Shown here: piece after piece, positions 10,183 to 18,488 of the stretch | Numbering within the stretch: position 1 is the stretch's first letter | How the letters are laid out: each line of letters begins with the position of its first letter | Assembly: GCF_007970665.1 (NCBI RefSeq) | Contig: NZ_CP042430.1 | Span: 4,898,001-4,962,000, forward strand | Direction of reading: 5' to 3' | Length of the DNA: 64,000 nucleotides | DNA from: Baekduia soli | GTDB taxonomy: Bacteria; Actinomycetota; Thermoleophilia; Solirubrobacterales; Solirubrobacteraceae | The notes under the pieces: generated by a model | Databases searched by the model: none | What the model saw: only the letters and a program-made list of their open reading frames with translations | Told to the model about the DNA's origin: nothing | Translations under genes and position numbers: made by a program

Positions 10183-11861
10183 CAGGCCTCCGGCACCGGG
10201 TCCAGGCCGCGCAGGGCGCGGCTGCGGGCGTGGGCGTCGGCGGGCTGGGACTGCTGCTGTTGCTGCTGCTGGCCCTGCCACTCGCCGCCGTAGCGCAGGC
10301 CGGGCATCGTGGTGGGCACGACCTGGTGCAGGCCGGTCTCGGGCTCGGCGCCGTCCGGGCCGTCCTCCTCCAGGACCCACGTGTCCTTCGAGCCGCCGCC
10401 GCGCGAGGAGTTGACGATCATCGACCCCTCGGTGAGGGCCACACGGGTCAGCCCGCCGGGGACGATGCGGATCGTCTCGCCGAAGACGGCGAACGGGCGC
10501 AGGTCGACGTGGCGCGGGGCCAGCGTGCCGTCGGGCATCGCCGTCGGCACCGTCGAGAGCTGGACGAGCTCCTGGGCGATCCAGCGCTCGGGCCGGGCGC
10601 GGATGACGTCGGCGAGACCGTCGAGGGCGGCCTTGTCGGTCTGGGGGCCGATGAACACGCCCTTGCCGCCCGACTCCCCCGTCGGCTTGAAGACGAGCTC
10701 CGAGCGCCGGGCCAGGGCGGCCTCGCGGATGTCGGGGTCGGCGAGCAGGTAGGTGTGGACGTTGGCGAGGATCGGCTCCTCGGAGAGGTAGAACCGGATC
10801 ATGTCCGGGACGTAGTGGTAGATCGCCTTGTCGTCGGCCACGCCCGTGCCCAGGGCGTTGGCGATCGCGACGGTGCCCGCGCGGTAGGCCCGCACGAGGC
10901 CGGGGACGCCGAGCAGCGAGTCGGGCCGGAACTCGAGCGGGTCGACGAAGTCGTCGTCCAGGTGCCGGTACACGGCGTGCACGCGCCGCAGCCCGGCCGT
11001 CGTGCGCATGTACAGGACGTCGTCGCGCACCACGAGGTCGGAGGCCTCGACCAGCTCGACGCCCATCTGGCGGGCCAGGAACGCGTGCTCGAAGTAGGCC
11101 GAGTTCATGGGCCCCGGGGTCCAGACGACGACCGTGGCCTCGTCCTCGGCGCTGGGGGCCACCGAGCGCAGCGCCCCCAGCAGGAGCTGCGGGTAGTGGT
11201 CGACGGGGCGCACGCGGTGATGGCGGAAGAGCTGGGGCACGAGCCGCGTCATCGCGACGCGGTTCTCCAGGACGTAGGAGATCCCCGACGGCGTGCGGAC
11301 GTTGTCCTCCAGCACGCGCCAGGACCCGTCGGCGTCGCGGACGAGGTCGCAGCCGGCGACGTGGCAGTACACGCCGCCGGGCGGCCGCACGCCGTGGGCG
11401 GCCCGCGCGAAGTGCGAGCGCGACACGATGAGCCGCCACGGCACGAGGCCCGCCCGGACGATCTCGCGCTCGTGGTAGACGTCATCGATGAAGCGGTTCA
11501 GCGCCCGGATGCGCTGGGCCAGGCCGCGCTTGATGCCGTCCCACTCCGAGGCGGGCAGGATCCGGGGCACGAGGTCGAGCGGGAACGGGCGGTCGCGCAC
11601 GGGCCCGTCCTCGCCGCTGGCGTCGAACGTGATCCCCTGCTGCATGAAGATCGCGTCGCGGCGGCGACCTGCGCCCGCCAGCGCCTCGGGGCCGAGCCGG
11701 TGGAGCTCGGCCGCCAGGTGGGCGGCGTGCCCGCGCGGGACGCCGTGCGGCCCGAAGATCTCGTCGAAGGAGCCCTCGGGCGGCTCGTAGCCCGGCGCAT
11801 CGTCGGTCAGCAGGGAGTCGGACAGGGGGCTGATCCTGGAGCCCGGCGGGACGACGTGCAA
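10182..11861 (-). CDS. circularly permuted ATP-grasp type 2 protein
   Basis: A predicted ATP-dependent carboxylate-amine ligase of the permuted ATP-grasp family (former DUF404/407). Family blocks: GYEPPEGSFDEIFGPHG near the N-terminus, VYCHVAGCDLVRDADG, VLEDNVRTPSGISYVLENR, LVFKPTGESGGKGVFIG (nucleotide-binding loop) and IVNSSRGGGSKDTWVL at the end. The C-terminus adds a run of seven glutamines. No ATG or GTG fits the start; a TTG at 11861 is the best in-frame candidate (559 residues), with CTG codons slightly downstream as alternatives. It is the first gene of the operon with alpha-E and the transglutaminase. Confidence 0.87.
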   Translation of the reverse strand: MHVVPPGSRISPLSDSLLTDDAPGYEPPEGSFDEIFGPHGVPRGHAAHLAAELHRLGPEALAGAGRRRDAIFMQQGITFDASGEDGPVRDRPFPLDLVPRILPASEWDGIKRGLAQRIRALNRFIDDVYHEREIVRAGLVPWRLIVSRSHFARAAHGVRPPGGVYCHVAGCDLVRDADGSWRVLEDNVRTPSGISYVLENRVAMTRLVPQLFRHHRVRPVDHYPQLLLGALRSVAPSAEDEATVVVWTPGPMNSAYFEHAFLARQMGVELVEASDLVVRDDVLYMRTTAGLRRVHAVYRHLDDDFVDPLEFRPDSLLGVPGLVRAYRAGTVAIANALGTGVADDKAIYHYVPDMIRFYLSEEPILANVHTYLLADPDIREAALARRSELVFKPTGESGGKGVFIGPQTDKAALDGLADVIRARPERWIAQELVQLSTVPTAMPDGTLAPRHVDLRPFAVFGETIRIVPGGLTRVALTEGSMIVNSSRGGGSKDTWVLEEDGPDGAEPETGLHQVVPTTMPGLRYGGEWQGQQQQQQQSQPADAHARSRALRGLDPVPEA

Positions 11862-11967
11862 GAGATGGCGGTCGGAATCGCGGGGCTCGTGTCTGTACGC
11901 GTGGTCGGGGCGGGCGGGTGACGGGTCGTGGGTAGCATGGCGCCGTGCCCGGCCGGCCCCGCGCCCG

Positions 11968-12684
11968 ATGAGCGCCGCCCCGCCCGCGCTCGTGCTCCAG
12001 CACGACCTCGACGCCCCGGCCGCGCTGCTGGCCGACTGGGCCGCCGACCGCGGCGTGGCCATCGAGGTCGTCCTCGCCGGCGCGCCGCTGCCCGACCCGC
12101 GCGACCGCCCGTTCGTCGTGGCCCTGGGCTCCGACGCCGGCGCCCACGACGACGCCGTCCCGTGGCTGGCCGCCGAGCGCGCCCTGCTGGACCGGGCACT
12201 GGCGGCCGGGGTCCCGGTGCTCGGGATCTGCTTCGGCGCCCAGCACCTGGCCCGGGCGCTCGGCGCCACGGTCGCGCCGGCCACCCGCCCCGAGGTCGGC
12301 TGGCTGGACCTCGAGAGCGCCGATCCCGATCGGGTGCCGCCCGGGCCGTGGATGCAGTGGCACCGCGACGCGTTCGGGCTGCCGCCGGGCGCCGAGCTGC
12401 TGGCCGGCACCGCGGCGGCGACGCAGGCCTTCGGCCTGGGCCCGCACCTCGGTGTGCAGTTCCACCCCGAGGCCACGGCCGAGGTCGTCGCGGGCTGGGT
12501 GCGCGGCGATCCCGGCGGCCTGGCCGCCGCGGGCACGAGCGCCGCGGAGGTGCTGGCGGGCGGCCGGCGCCACGCGGCCGACGCCCGCCGTCGCGCGTGG
12601 CGGCTGTTCGACGGCTTCGCCGCCGTGGCCCGGACCGCGCGGGAGTGCGGCCGGGCGCGCTCGGGTAGCTCCACGGGCACATGA
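11968..12684 (+). CDS. class I glutamine amidotransferase-like protein
   Basis: A 238-residue flavodoxin-like GATase1 protein. The nucleophile elbow is GICFGAQ (C88) and the second half of the triad is QFHPEA (H166, E168), so it should hydrolyse glutamine or cleave a gamma-glutamyl bond. The family includes stand-alone GMP-synthase-like amidotransferases and PuuD-type hydrolases; no synthase domain is attached. It is divergent from the permuted ATP-grasp operon with about 106 bases between starts, so an amide donor role for that system is possible but unproven. Its stop overlaps the next gene's start (ATGA). Confidence 0.8.
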   Translation: MSAAPPALVLQHDLDAPAALLADWAADRGVAIEVVLAGAPLPDPRDRPFVVALGSDAGAHDDAVPWLAAERALLDRALAAGVPVLGICFGAQHLARALGATVAPATRPEVGWLDLESADPDRVPPGPWMQWHRDAFGLPPGAELLAGTAAATQAFGLGPHLGVQFHPEATAEVVAGWVRGDPGGLAAAGTSAAEVLAGGRRHAADARRRAWRLFDGFAAVARTARECGRARSGSSTGT

Positions 12685-13151
12685 CCGAGATGACCACCCC
12701 ACCCGCGACGGCCCCCGGCGGCCGCGTCGACCCGCGCGCCCGGCCGACGGGCGAGCTGGTCAAGGACCTGTCGACCCAGGTCTCGACCCTCGTGCGCCAG
12801 GAGCTCGAGCTCGCCAAGGTCGAGCTGACCGAGAAGGGCCGCCAGGCCGGCGTCGGCGCCGGGCTGTTCGGCGGCGCCGGGGTCTTCGCGCTCTACGGCG
12901 CCGGCGCGCTGACCGCGGCCGCCGTCCTGGCCCTGGCCACCGCCGTGGCCGGCTGGCTGGCGGCCGTCATCGTCGGCGTCGCCTGGCTCGCCGTCGCCGG
13001 CGCGCTGGCGCTCGCCGGCAGGGCCCGCACGAAGCGCGCGGTGCCGCCGGTGCCCGAGCAGGCCGTCGAGACGGTCAAGGAGGACGTGCGCTTCACCAAG
13101 GAGCACGTCGCCCGGTCCCGCCAGGCCCACCGCCAGGAGGCCGCCCGATGA
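12681..13151 (+). CDS. holin-like membrane protein (DUF1469 / actinobacterial holin-X type)
   Basis: A 156-residue protein with a soluble amphipathic N-terminal part (LVKDLSTQVSTLVRQELELA) and two transmembrane segments at about residues 55-75 and 82-110, the layout of DUF1469/Holin-X proteins. Despite the name these are usually chromosomal envelope proteins of unknown role. It overlaps the upstream amidotransferase and the downstream DUF3618 gene, a very common pairing. Confidence 0.8.
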   Translation: MTEMTTPPATAPGGRVDPRARPTGELVKDLSTQVSTLVRQELELAKVELTEKGRQAGVGAGLFGGAGVFALYGAGALTAAAVLALATAVAGWLAAVIVGVAWLAVAGALALAGRARTKRAVPPVPEQAVETVKEDVRFTKEHVARSRQAHRQEAAR

Positions 13152-13507
13152 CCGACACCCGCACCTCCGACCAGATCCGCCGCGACATCGAGCACACCCG
13201 CTCCGAGCTGGCCGAGACGGCCGCGGCACTGGCCGACAAGGCCGACGTCAAGGCGCGTGCCCACGAGAGGCTCGACGAGACGAAGGCCCGGATCACGGGC
13301 CGCGTCGGCATCGCGCGGGCCAGGGTCGCCGGCACCGCGGGCGAGGCGCGCGGCAAGGCCGTGGAGGCCACGCCGGCCTCCGTGGCCGGCGGCGCACAGG
13401 ACGTGGCGGGCGCCTTGCAGACCAAGGTGCGCGCCAACCCGGTCCCGGTCGCGCTGGCCCTCGGGCTCGCGTTCGGCGTGTTCTTCGGCCGCCGCCGCGG
13501 GGCCTGA
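13148..13507 (+). CDS. DUF3618 membrane-associated protein
   Basis: A 119-residue protein beginning TSDQIRRDIEHTRSELAETA, the DUF3618 signature, followed by a charged coiled-coil-like stretch and one C-terminal hydrophobic segment (PVPVALALGLAFGVFFGRRR). The family usually sits directly after a holin-X type gene and may anchor or space it in the membrane; the function is unknown. ATG overlaps the upstream stop. Confidence 0.8.
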   Translation: MTDTRTSDQIRRDIEHTRSELAETAAALADKADVKARAHERLDETKARITGRVGIARARVAGTAGEARGKAVEATPASVAGGAQDVAGALQTKVRANPVPVALALGLAFGVFFGRRRGA

Positions 13508-13513
13508 GGAGCC

Positions 13514-13536
13514 GCGGGGCGGCGGCGCCGCCCCGC
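13514..13536. terminator. bidirectional hairpin between convergent genes
   Basis: A perfect 10-bp stem GCGGGGCGGC/GCCGCCCCGC with a 3-base loop lies in the 40 bases between the convergent DUF3618 and phospholipase D genes. There is no T tract on either strand; the position suggests a shared terminator. Confidence 0.5.
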
Positions 13537-13547
13537 AGCCCGCCCGC

Positions 13548-15011
13548 TCAGCCGTCGTCGACGAGCTCCTGCAGCGGCCCGAGCAGGCGCCGCGAGCGCC
13601 GTGAGACCCCGGGCAGCGCGATGAGTCGGTGGCTCGCGCGCTGCCCCGCCTCGCGCCGGCGCAACTGCTCCATCGCGGTCGGGCGCCAGTGGCGGTCGAC
13701 GACCTGCGCGGGGTCGACGCCCTCCAGGGCCGCGGGCTCCAGCTCGAGGTGCTCGGACCACAGGCGCACGCGCGTGGCCTCGATCAGGCGCGCGTCGTCG
13801 GTGACCATGTTCATCTCGGTGTCGTTGAACAGCGAGTGGCTGTTGAGGTTGGCCGACCCGATCGTCATCCACCGGTCGTCGACGATGCCGACCTTGGCGT
13901 GGACGTAGAGCGGGTCGTCGCGGTCGCCGGTCCGCGACCGCACCGTCGTGGCCAGGAAGCGCTCGTGCCCGTCGTCGGCGTCGGCGAGCACCGCGAGCTG
14001 GCCCTTGGTGTCGTCCTCGCCGTTGTTGGCCCGCGCGGGCAGGAGCACGACGACGCGGAAGTCCGGGCGCGGCGGGCGGCGCAGCTTGGCCGCCAGCAGG
14101 TCGACGATCTCCGGCGACCACAGGAACTGGTTCTCGAGGTAGACGAAGCGCCCCGCGTCGCGCAGCGCGCGGCGGTAGACCTCCAGGATCCGGAAGTCGC
14201 CGCGCGGGACGCGCTCGTACATGTCCTCGGCGACCGTGCGGACGATCTGCACCGTGCTCGCGTCCCCGTCGGTCAGCGGGGCGGGCACGGCGGGCGCGGG
14301 GAGCCGCTCGCCGGTGACCTCGAGCCAGCGCATGGCGAAGTGCGCGGCGACGTCGGCGACGGCCGGGCCCTCCAGCCGCGTGCCGACGTCGTGCCAGCCC
14401 AGGCGGCGCCGGGCCTCGTGCGCCGAGGTGTCGAAGCGGTCGCCGGACTGGTCGGTCATGTCGATGCCCCCGACGAACGCGATCTCGTCGTCGATGACGA
14501 TCGTCTTCTCGTGGTGGCAGTGCACGGGGTGCTCGCGCGGGTCCGCCACGCAGCGGATCGCCGTGTCGCGGACCAGCGTGCGCACCTCGGCGTCGACCTC
14601 CTTGCGCGTCGGGTGGAACACGGGCACCGGGGCGCCGGCCCACACGAGCACGCGGACGTCGATGCGCTGCGCGAGCTCGGCCAGCAGCGCGCCGAGGACG
14701 ACGGGGTCGCCGTCGCGGACGAGCTCGAAGTGCGACGCGACGTGCCACCCGGTGATGTGGACGTGGGACCGCGCGCCGCGCAGCGCCTCCGCGATGCGCG
14801 GGAACGCGTTCGCGCCGTCGACCAGGACCTCCACGCGGCAGCCGGGGCGCGGCGCCGGCTCGCCGGCGGCGAACAGGCGCCCGTCGGCCGGCGGGTCCAG
14901 GCACCCCGCCCGGCCCAGCCCCCGCAGCCGACGGCGGTGCTGGAGCTTGACCGACGCCTCGATGGCGCGGCCGAGCAGGGCATCGGCGCGGGCGAGGGCG
15001 GCGGAGGGCAT
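13548..15011 (-). CDS. phospholipase D / cardiolipin synthase-like protein
   Basis: A 487-residue enzyme with two HKD motifs: H167-x-K169-x4-D174 (HHEKTIVID) and H371-x-K373-x4-D378 (HAKVGIVDD), each followed by the usual GG or GSAN block (IGSANLNSHS). Two HKD motifs in one chain make a complete active site for phosphatidyl transfer or phosphodiester hydrolysis. There is no clear N-terminal membrane anchor, so it resembles soluble PLD more than the membrane cardiolipin synthases. Start chosen at MPSAALARA (15011); an upstream in-frame start would add 15 residues. Confidence 0.85.
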   Translation of the reverse strand: MPSAALARADALLGRAIEASVKLQHRRRLRGLGRAGCLDPPADGRLFAAGEPAPRPGCRVEVLVDGANAFPRIAEALRGARSHVHITGWHVASHFELVRDGDPVVLGALLAELAQRIDVRVLVWAGAPVPVFHPTRKEVDAEVRTLVRDTAIRCVADPREHPVHCHHEKTIVIDDEIAFVGGIDMTDQSGDRFDTSAHEARRRLGWHDVGTRLEGPAVADVAAHFAMRWLEVTGERLPAPAVPAPLTDGDASTVQIVRTVAEDMYERVPRGDFRILEVYRRALRDAGRFVYLENQFLWSPEIVDLLAAKLRRPPRPDFRVVVLLPARANNGEDDTKGQLAVLADADDGHERFLATTVRSRTGDRDDPLYVHAKVGIVDDRWMTIGSANLNSHSLFNDTEMNMVTDDARLIEATRVRLWSEHLELEPAALEGVDPAQVVDRHWRPTAMEQLRRREAGQRASHRLIALPGVSRRSRRLLGPLQELVDDG

Positions 15012-15091
15012 GGTCCCGTTATGCCCAGCCCCCACCGGCTCCCAACCCACTGCCAACCGAACCCCAACGCGCCCGGTGCGACGCTGGCCCG

Positions 15092-16282
15092 GTGACCGTC
15101 GGCCCCCGCCCGCGCGTGTGGATCCCGGCCGTCGCCGCGGCGGCGCTGGGGGCGCGCGCCCTCGCGGTCGGGCTCACGCCGGGCTACGTCCCACGCCACG
15201 ACGACCACTCCTACGTGCAGCACGCGCTGGCCCTGGCCGACACGGCGGCCTACCCGCGCTTCAGCGATCACGGCCACGCCGTGGCCACGGCCTACCGGGC
15301 GCCGGGGTTCCCCATGCTGCTGGCGCTCGTCGACCGCGTGCTCGGCCCCGGCCTGACGAGCGAGCGCGCGGTCCAGGTCGTCGTCGGCGCCGTCCTCGCG
15401 GTGCTCGTCGGCATCGTGGCCCGTGAGCTGTGGGGGCCGCGGACGGCGCTGGCCGCCGCGGCGCTGGCCGCCGTCTCCCCCGTCCTGGTGCTCTTCGGCG
15501 CCTCGCTGATCTCCGAGCCGCTGTTCACCGCGCTGATGCTCGGCGCGCTGGCCTGCGCGCTGCACGCGCGCGGGCGGCTGCCGTGGGCCGCCGCCGCCGG
15601 GCTGCTGGCCGCGGGCGCGGCGCTGACGCGGCCCGAGGGCCTGGCGGTCGCCGTCGGCGTGGCGCTGTGCGCCGGCGGGCGCCGGGCGGCGGCGGTCGCA
15701 CTCGTGGCGACCCTGGTCGGCGTGACGCCGTGGACGATCCGCAACGCCGAGGCACTGCACGCGTTCGTGCCCGTGAGCACCGAGACCGGCAACACGCTGG
15801 CCGGCACCTACAACGCCGCCTCGCTGCACGACGCCCGCTGGCGCGACCCGCGGCTGTCGGACCTCTACCCGGCCGCCCGCCGCGCGCACCGCGACGACGA
15901 GGCCGCGACCGACCGCGCGCTGACCCACGCCGCCCTGCGCTTCGCGGCCGCCCACCCCGCCTACGTGCTGCACGTCGCGGGGGCCAACGCCATGCGCCTC
16001 GCGGGCGCGGTGCCCGCGTCGTTCGCGCGCCTGTCGCTGCGCACCGTGTCGCTGCCGGTCGCGCCCGCGGGGCTGCTGCGCGGCGCGCTGCTGATCACCA
16101 CGCTGCTGGGGCTGGCCGGCGCGGGCACCGCGGCGGCGCGCCGCGCGCCGCCGGGCTGGTGGCTGGCGGGCGCCGTCGTGCTGCTGGCGGCGCTGCTCGT
16201 CAACGCCGAGCAGCGCTTCGCGGTCCCGCTGCAGCCGTTCCTGCTCGCCCTCGCCCCGCTGCCGTTCACGCGCGGGACGTGA
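15092..16282 (+). CDS. ArnT/PMT-like membrane glycosyltransferase
   Basis: A 396-residue, multi-pass protein beginning with a GTG. An early extracytoplasmic loop carries an acidic motif (PRHDDHSYVQHALAL), as in GT39/GT83-type enzymes that transfer sugars from polyprenyl phosphate carriers, followed by repeated alanine/leucine-rich helices and a TRPEGL motif. Acceptor and sugar cannot be read from sequence. It is divergent from the phospholipase D gene and ends 9 bases from a convergent TetR gene. Confidence 0.7.
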   Translation: MTVGPRPRVWIPAVAAAALGARALAVGLTPGYVPRHDDHSYVQHALALADTAAYPRFSDHGHAVATAYRAPGFPMLLALVDRVLGPGLTSERAVQVVVGAVLAVLVGIVARELWGPRTALAAAALAAVSPVLVLFGASLISEPLFTALMLGALACALHARGRLPWAAAAGLLAAGAALTRPEGLAVAVGVALCAGGRRAAAVALVATLVGVTPWTIRNAEALHAFVPVSTETGNTLAGTYNAASLHDARWRDPRLSDLYPAARRAHRDDEAATDRALTHAALRFAAAHPAYVLHVAGANAMRLAGAVPASFARLSLRTVSLPVAPAGLLRGALLITTLLGLAGAGTAAARRAPPGWWLAGAVVLLAALLVNAEQRFAVPLQPFLLALAPLPFTRGT

Positions 16283-16291
16283 CGCCGCGGC

Positions 16292-16915
16292 TCACGGCGC
16301 GCCGATGGCGTGCAGGACGGTGCCGACGATGAGCTCGGCGTAGGCCTCGGCGACGACCTCGGGCGCGGCGGTGCCGTCGCGGCGGTACCAGCGCGGCAGC
16401 CCGTTGACCGCCGAGAAGACGTAGAGGCGCGCCAGCTCGGGGTCGACGCGGGGCTCGGCGCCGACCTCCTGCACCGCGGCGTCGATGAGCTCCTGCACCC
16501 GGCGCCCGTACTCGCGGCGCATCTGCGCGGTGTGCTCGCGGCGCGCGCCGGTCAGGTGGATCCAGTCGTTGACGTAGACCCGGGCCCGCTCGATGTTCTC
16601 GAGGTACCAGAGGCACCAGCGCCGCGCGAAGTCGCGCAGCCGGTCGACCGCCGGGAGGTCGAGCGCCCAGGTCTCCTCGATGAGCCGGCCGAACTCCTCG
16701 TCGCTGCGGTCGAAGATCCGGACGAGGAGGTCCTCCTTGGAGTCGATGTAGTAGTAGAGGCTGCCCTTGAGGACGCCGACCGTCTCGGCGATCTCCTCGA
16801 TGGAGGCGGCCGCGTAGCCCTTCGCGTCGAAGATGGCGATCGCGTGGTCGTAGATCTCCTCCCGGCGCCGGCGCCGCCGTGGGGTCTCGGGCGCGTCCTC
16901 AGGAGCTTCGGGCAC
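16292..16915 (-). CDS. TetR-family transcriptional regulator
   Basis: A 207-residue regulator starting at a GTG (16915) inside the end of the FAD-dehydrogenase gene. The DNA-binding domain is at about residues 15-65 (IAIFDAKGYAAASIEEIAET, LKGSLYYYIDSKEDLLVRIF), and the helical ligand domain follows. Because it is the last gene of the ligase-dehydrogenase operon, it probably controls that operon, likely in response to an acyl-CoA; the palindrome at 20087-20101 upstream of the ligase is a candidate operator. Confidence 0.87.
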   Translation of the reverse strand: MPEAPEDAPETPRRRRRREEIYDHAIAIFDAKGYAAASIEEIAETVGVLKGSLYYYIDSKEDLLVRIFDRSDEEFGRLIEETWALDLPAVDRLRDFARRWCLWYLENIERARVYVNDWIHLTGARREHTAQMRREYGRRVQELIDAAVQEVGAEPRVDPELARLYVFSAVNGLPRWYRRDGTAAPEVVAEAYAELIVGTVLHAIGAP

Positions 16916-18488
16916 CGATGGCCTCCGCCGCCGCCATGCCGGACACCAGCGCCTGTCCGAGCGAGGTCCCGGTGAGGTAGGCGCCGCCGGTGACCAGGCC
17001 CGCGGCGGTCGCCCCGCAGGCGTACAGGCCGTCGATCGGCGCCCCGTCGACGTCCAGCACCCGGGCCGACGGATCGCAGACGACCCCGCCCCGGTGCCCG
17101 GAGGTGCCGGGGAACAGCTCCATGCAGTAGAAGGGCGGCTCGGAGATCGCCCCCAGCGTCGGGTTGGCTCCGCCGCTCGCCGGCCCGGCGAACGCCCGCC
17201 GGTAGGCGCCCTCGCCCCGCCCGAACTCGCGGTCGCGACCGTGGGCCACGTCGGCGTTGAAGCGCCGCACCGTCGCCTCCAGCCCCGCGGGGTCGATCCC
17301 GTTGGCCGCCGCCAGGGCGGTGAGGCTCGGGTGGCGCGTGAGGTAGTCGCCGACGGGCACCGACGCCGGCAGCCCGTGGCGCTCCCGGTGGCGCTCGTCG
17401 AAGACGAGGTGCATCGGCAGGTTGGGGTGGCTCGCCGTCGAGGCGTCGAACGTGCACCAGCCGCGGGCCAGGTCCTGGAAGAACGTCTCGTCGGCGAAGC
17501 GCCGCCCCGCCCGGTTGACCACGATGCAGTGCGACCGCGAGAGCTCCTGGAAGCAGAGCCGGCACAGCGGGTGGTCGCCGTCGCGCTCACCGGGGACGCA
17601 CACCCCCGGCGTCCAGATCGTCTGGTCCATGAGCGCCAGCCCGGCGCCGAGCGCCGCCGCCATGCGCTGGCCGTCGCCCGTGGCCCCGACCGGGGTCTGC
17701 GGATGCGGCGCCGGCGCCGGGACGGCGGCGCGCGTCATCCGCGCGTTCCACTCGAAGCCGCCCGTGCCGAGCAGGACGCCGTGGCGGGCGCGCAGCCGGC
17801 GGCGCCCGCCGGGCCCCTCGACCTCGACGCCGGCGACCGACCCGTCCTCGGTCAGCAGCGCACGGGCCCGGGTGTCCAGCTCGTAGGGCGTCGCGTCCTG
17901 CAGCACCCGCAGCCAGAGGCTGCCGACCAGGCCGCGGCCGCCGGCCCACGCGTGCTCCTGGGCCGGGAAGTGGACCGACGGCCGGACGAGGAGCAGCTCG
18001 GAGACGCGGCGCGCGGCCGCCTCCAGCGCCGCGGACACGACACGCGGCTGGGGCAGCAGGCAGCGGCCGTCGGGCTTGGCGCCGGGGATCTCGAAGTAGT
18101 CGGGCAGGCGCGGGTAGCTCATCCAGGCCAGCTCGGTCTCGCGCTCGAGCCACCGGAGGATCGCCGGGAGACGCTGCACGTAGGCGGCGGCGAGCTCGGC
18201 GTCGCCGCGGCCGTCCGAGACGCGCCGGAGGTACTCGAGCGCCTCGCCGGCGCTGTCGGCCAGGCCCTTGGCCCGCATCCGGTGGTTGGCCGGCGCCCAG
18301 ACGACCCCGCCCGACCAGGCCGACGCGCCGCCGACCAGCGCGGCCCGCTCGAGCAGCAGCGGCCGCAGCCCGGCCGCCGCCAGGCCGATCGCCGCCGCCA
18401 GGCAGCCGAGGCCGGTGCCGACCAGGATGGCGTCGTACGTCGCGTCCCGGTCCGCCGCCGACGCCGGCCGGTCAGCCCGGATGCGCAT
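16899..18488 (-). CDS. FAD-dependent oxidoreductase, 3-ketosteroid dehydrogenase / fumarate reductase type
   Basis: A 529-residue flavoprotein. The N-terminal Rossmann motif is ILVGTGLGCLAAAIGLAAAG, with cysteine where the third glycine of GxGxxG is usual, followed by LLLERAALVGGASAWSGG. The C-terminal FAD block is GLYACGATAAGLVTGGAYLTG. This is the FAD_binding_2 family, which holds 3-ketosteroid delta-1/delta-4 dehydrogenases and related flavin dehydrogenases; the substrate is not determined. It overlaps the ligase stop by 17 bases and the TetR start by 17 bases, so the three genes form one operon. Confidence 0.82.
   Translation of the reverse strand: MRIRADRPASAADRDATYDAILVGTGLGCLAAAIGLAAAGLRPLLLERAALVGGASAWSGGVVWAPANHRMRAKGLADSAGEALEYLRRVSDGRGDAELAAAYVQRLPAILRWLERETELAWMSYPRLPDYFEIPGAKPDGRCLLPQPRVVSAALEAAARRVSELLLVRPSVHFPAQEHAWAGGRGLVGSLWLRVLQDATPYELDTRARALLTEDGSVAGVEVEGPGGRRRLRARHGVLLGTGGFEWNARMTRAAVPAPAPHPQTPVGATGDGQRMAAALGAGLALMDQTIWTPGVCVPGERDGDHPLCRLCFQELSRSHCIVVNRAGRRFADETFFQDLARGWCTFDASTASHPNLPMHLVFDERHRERHGLPASVPVGDYLTRHPSLTALAAANGIDPAGLEATVRRFNADVAHGRDREFGRGEGAYRRAFAGPASGGANPTLGAISEPPFYCMELFPGTSGHRGGVVCDPSARVLDVDGAPIDGLYACGATAAGLVTGGAYLTGTSLGQALVSGMAAAEAIGARSS

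Noticed and set aside
12681-13507. Phage lysis genes, suggested by the holin-like protein
   Set aside because: The DUF1469-DUF3618 pair is a common chromosomal arrangement; there is no endolysin or other phage gene near.
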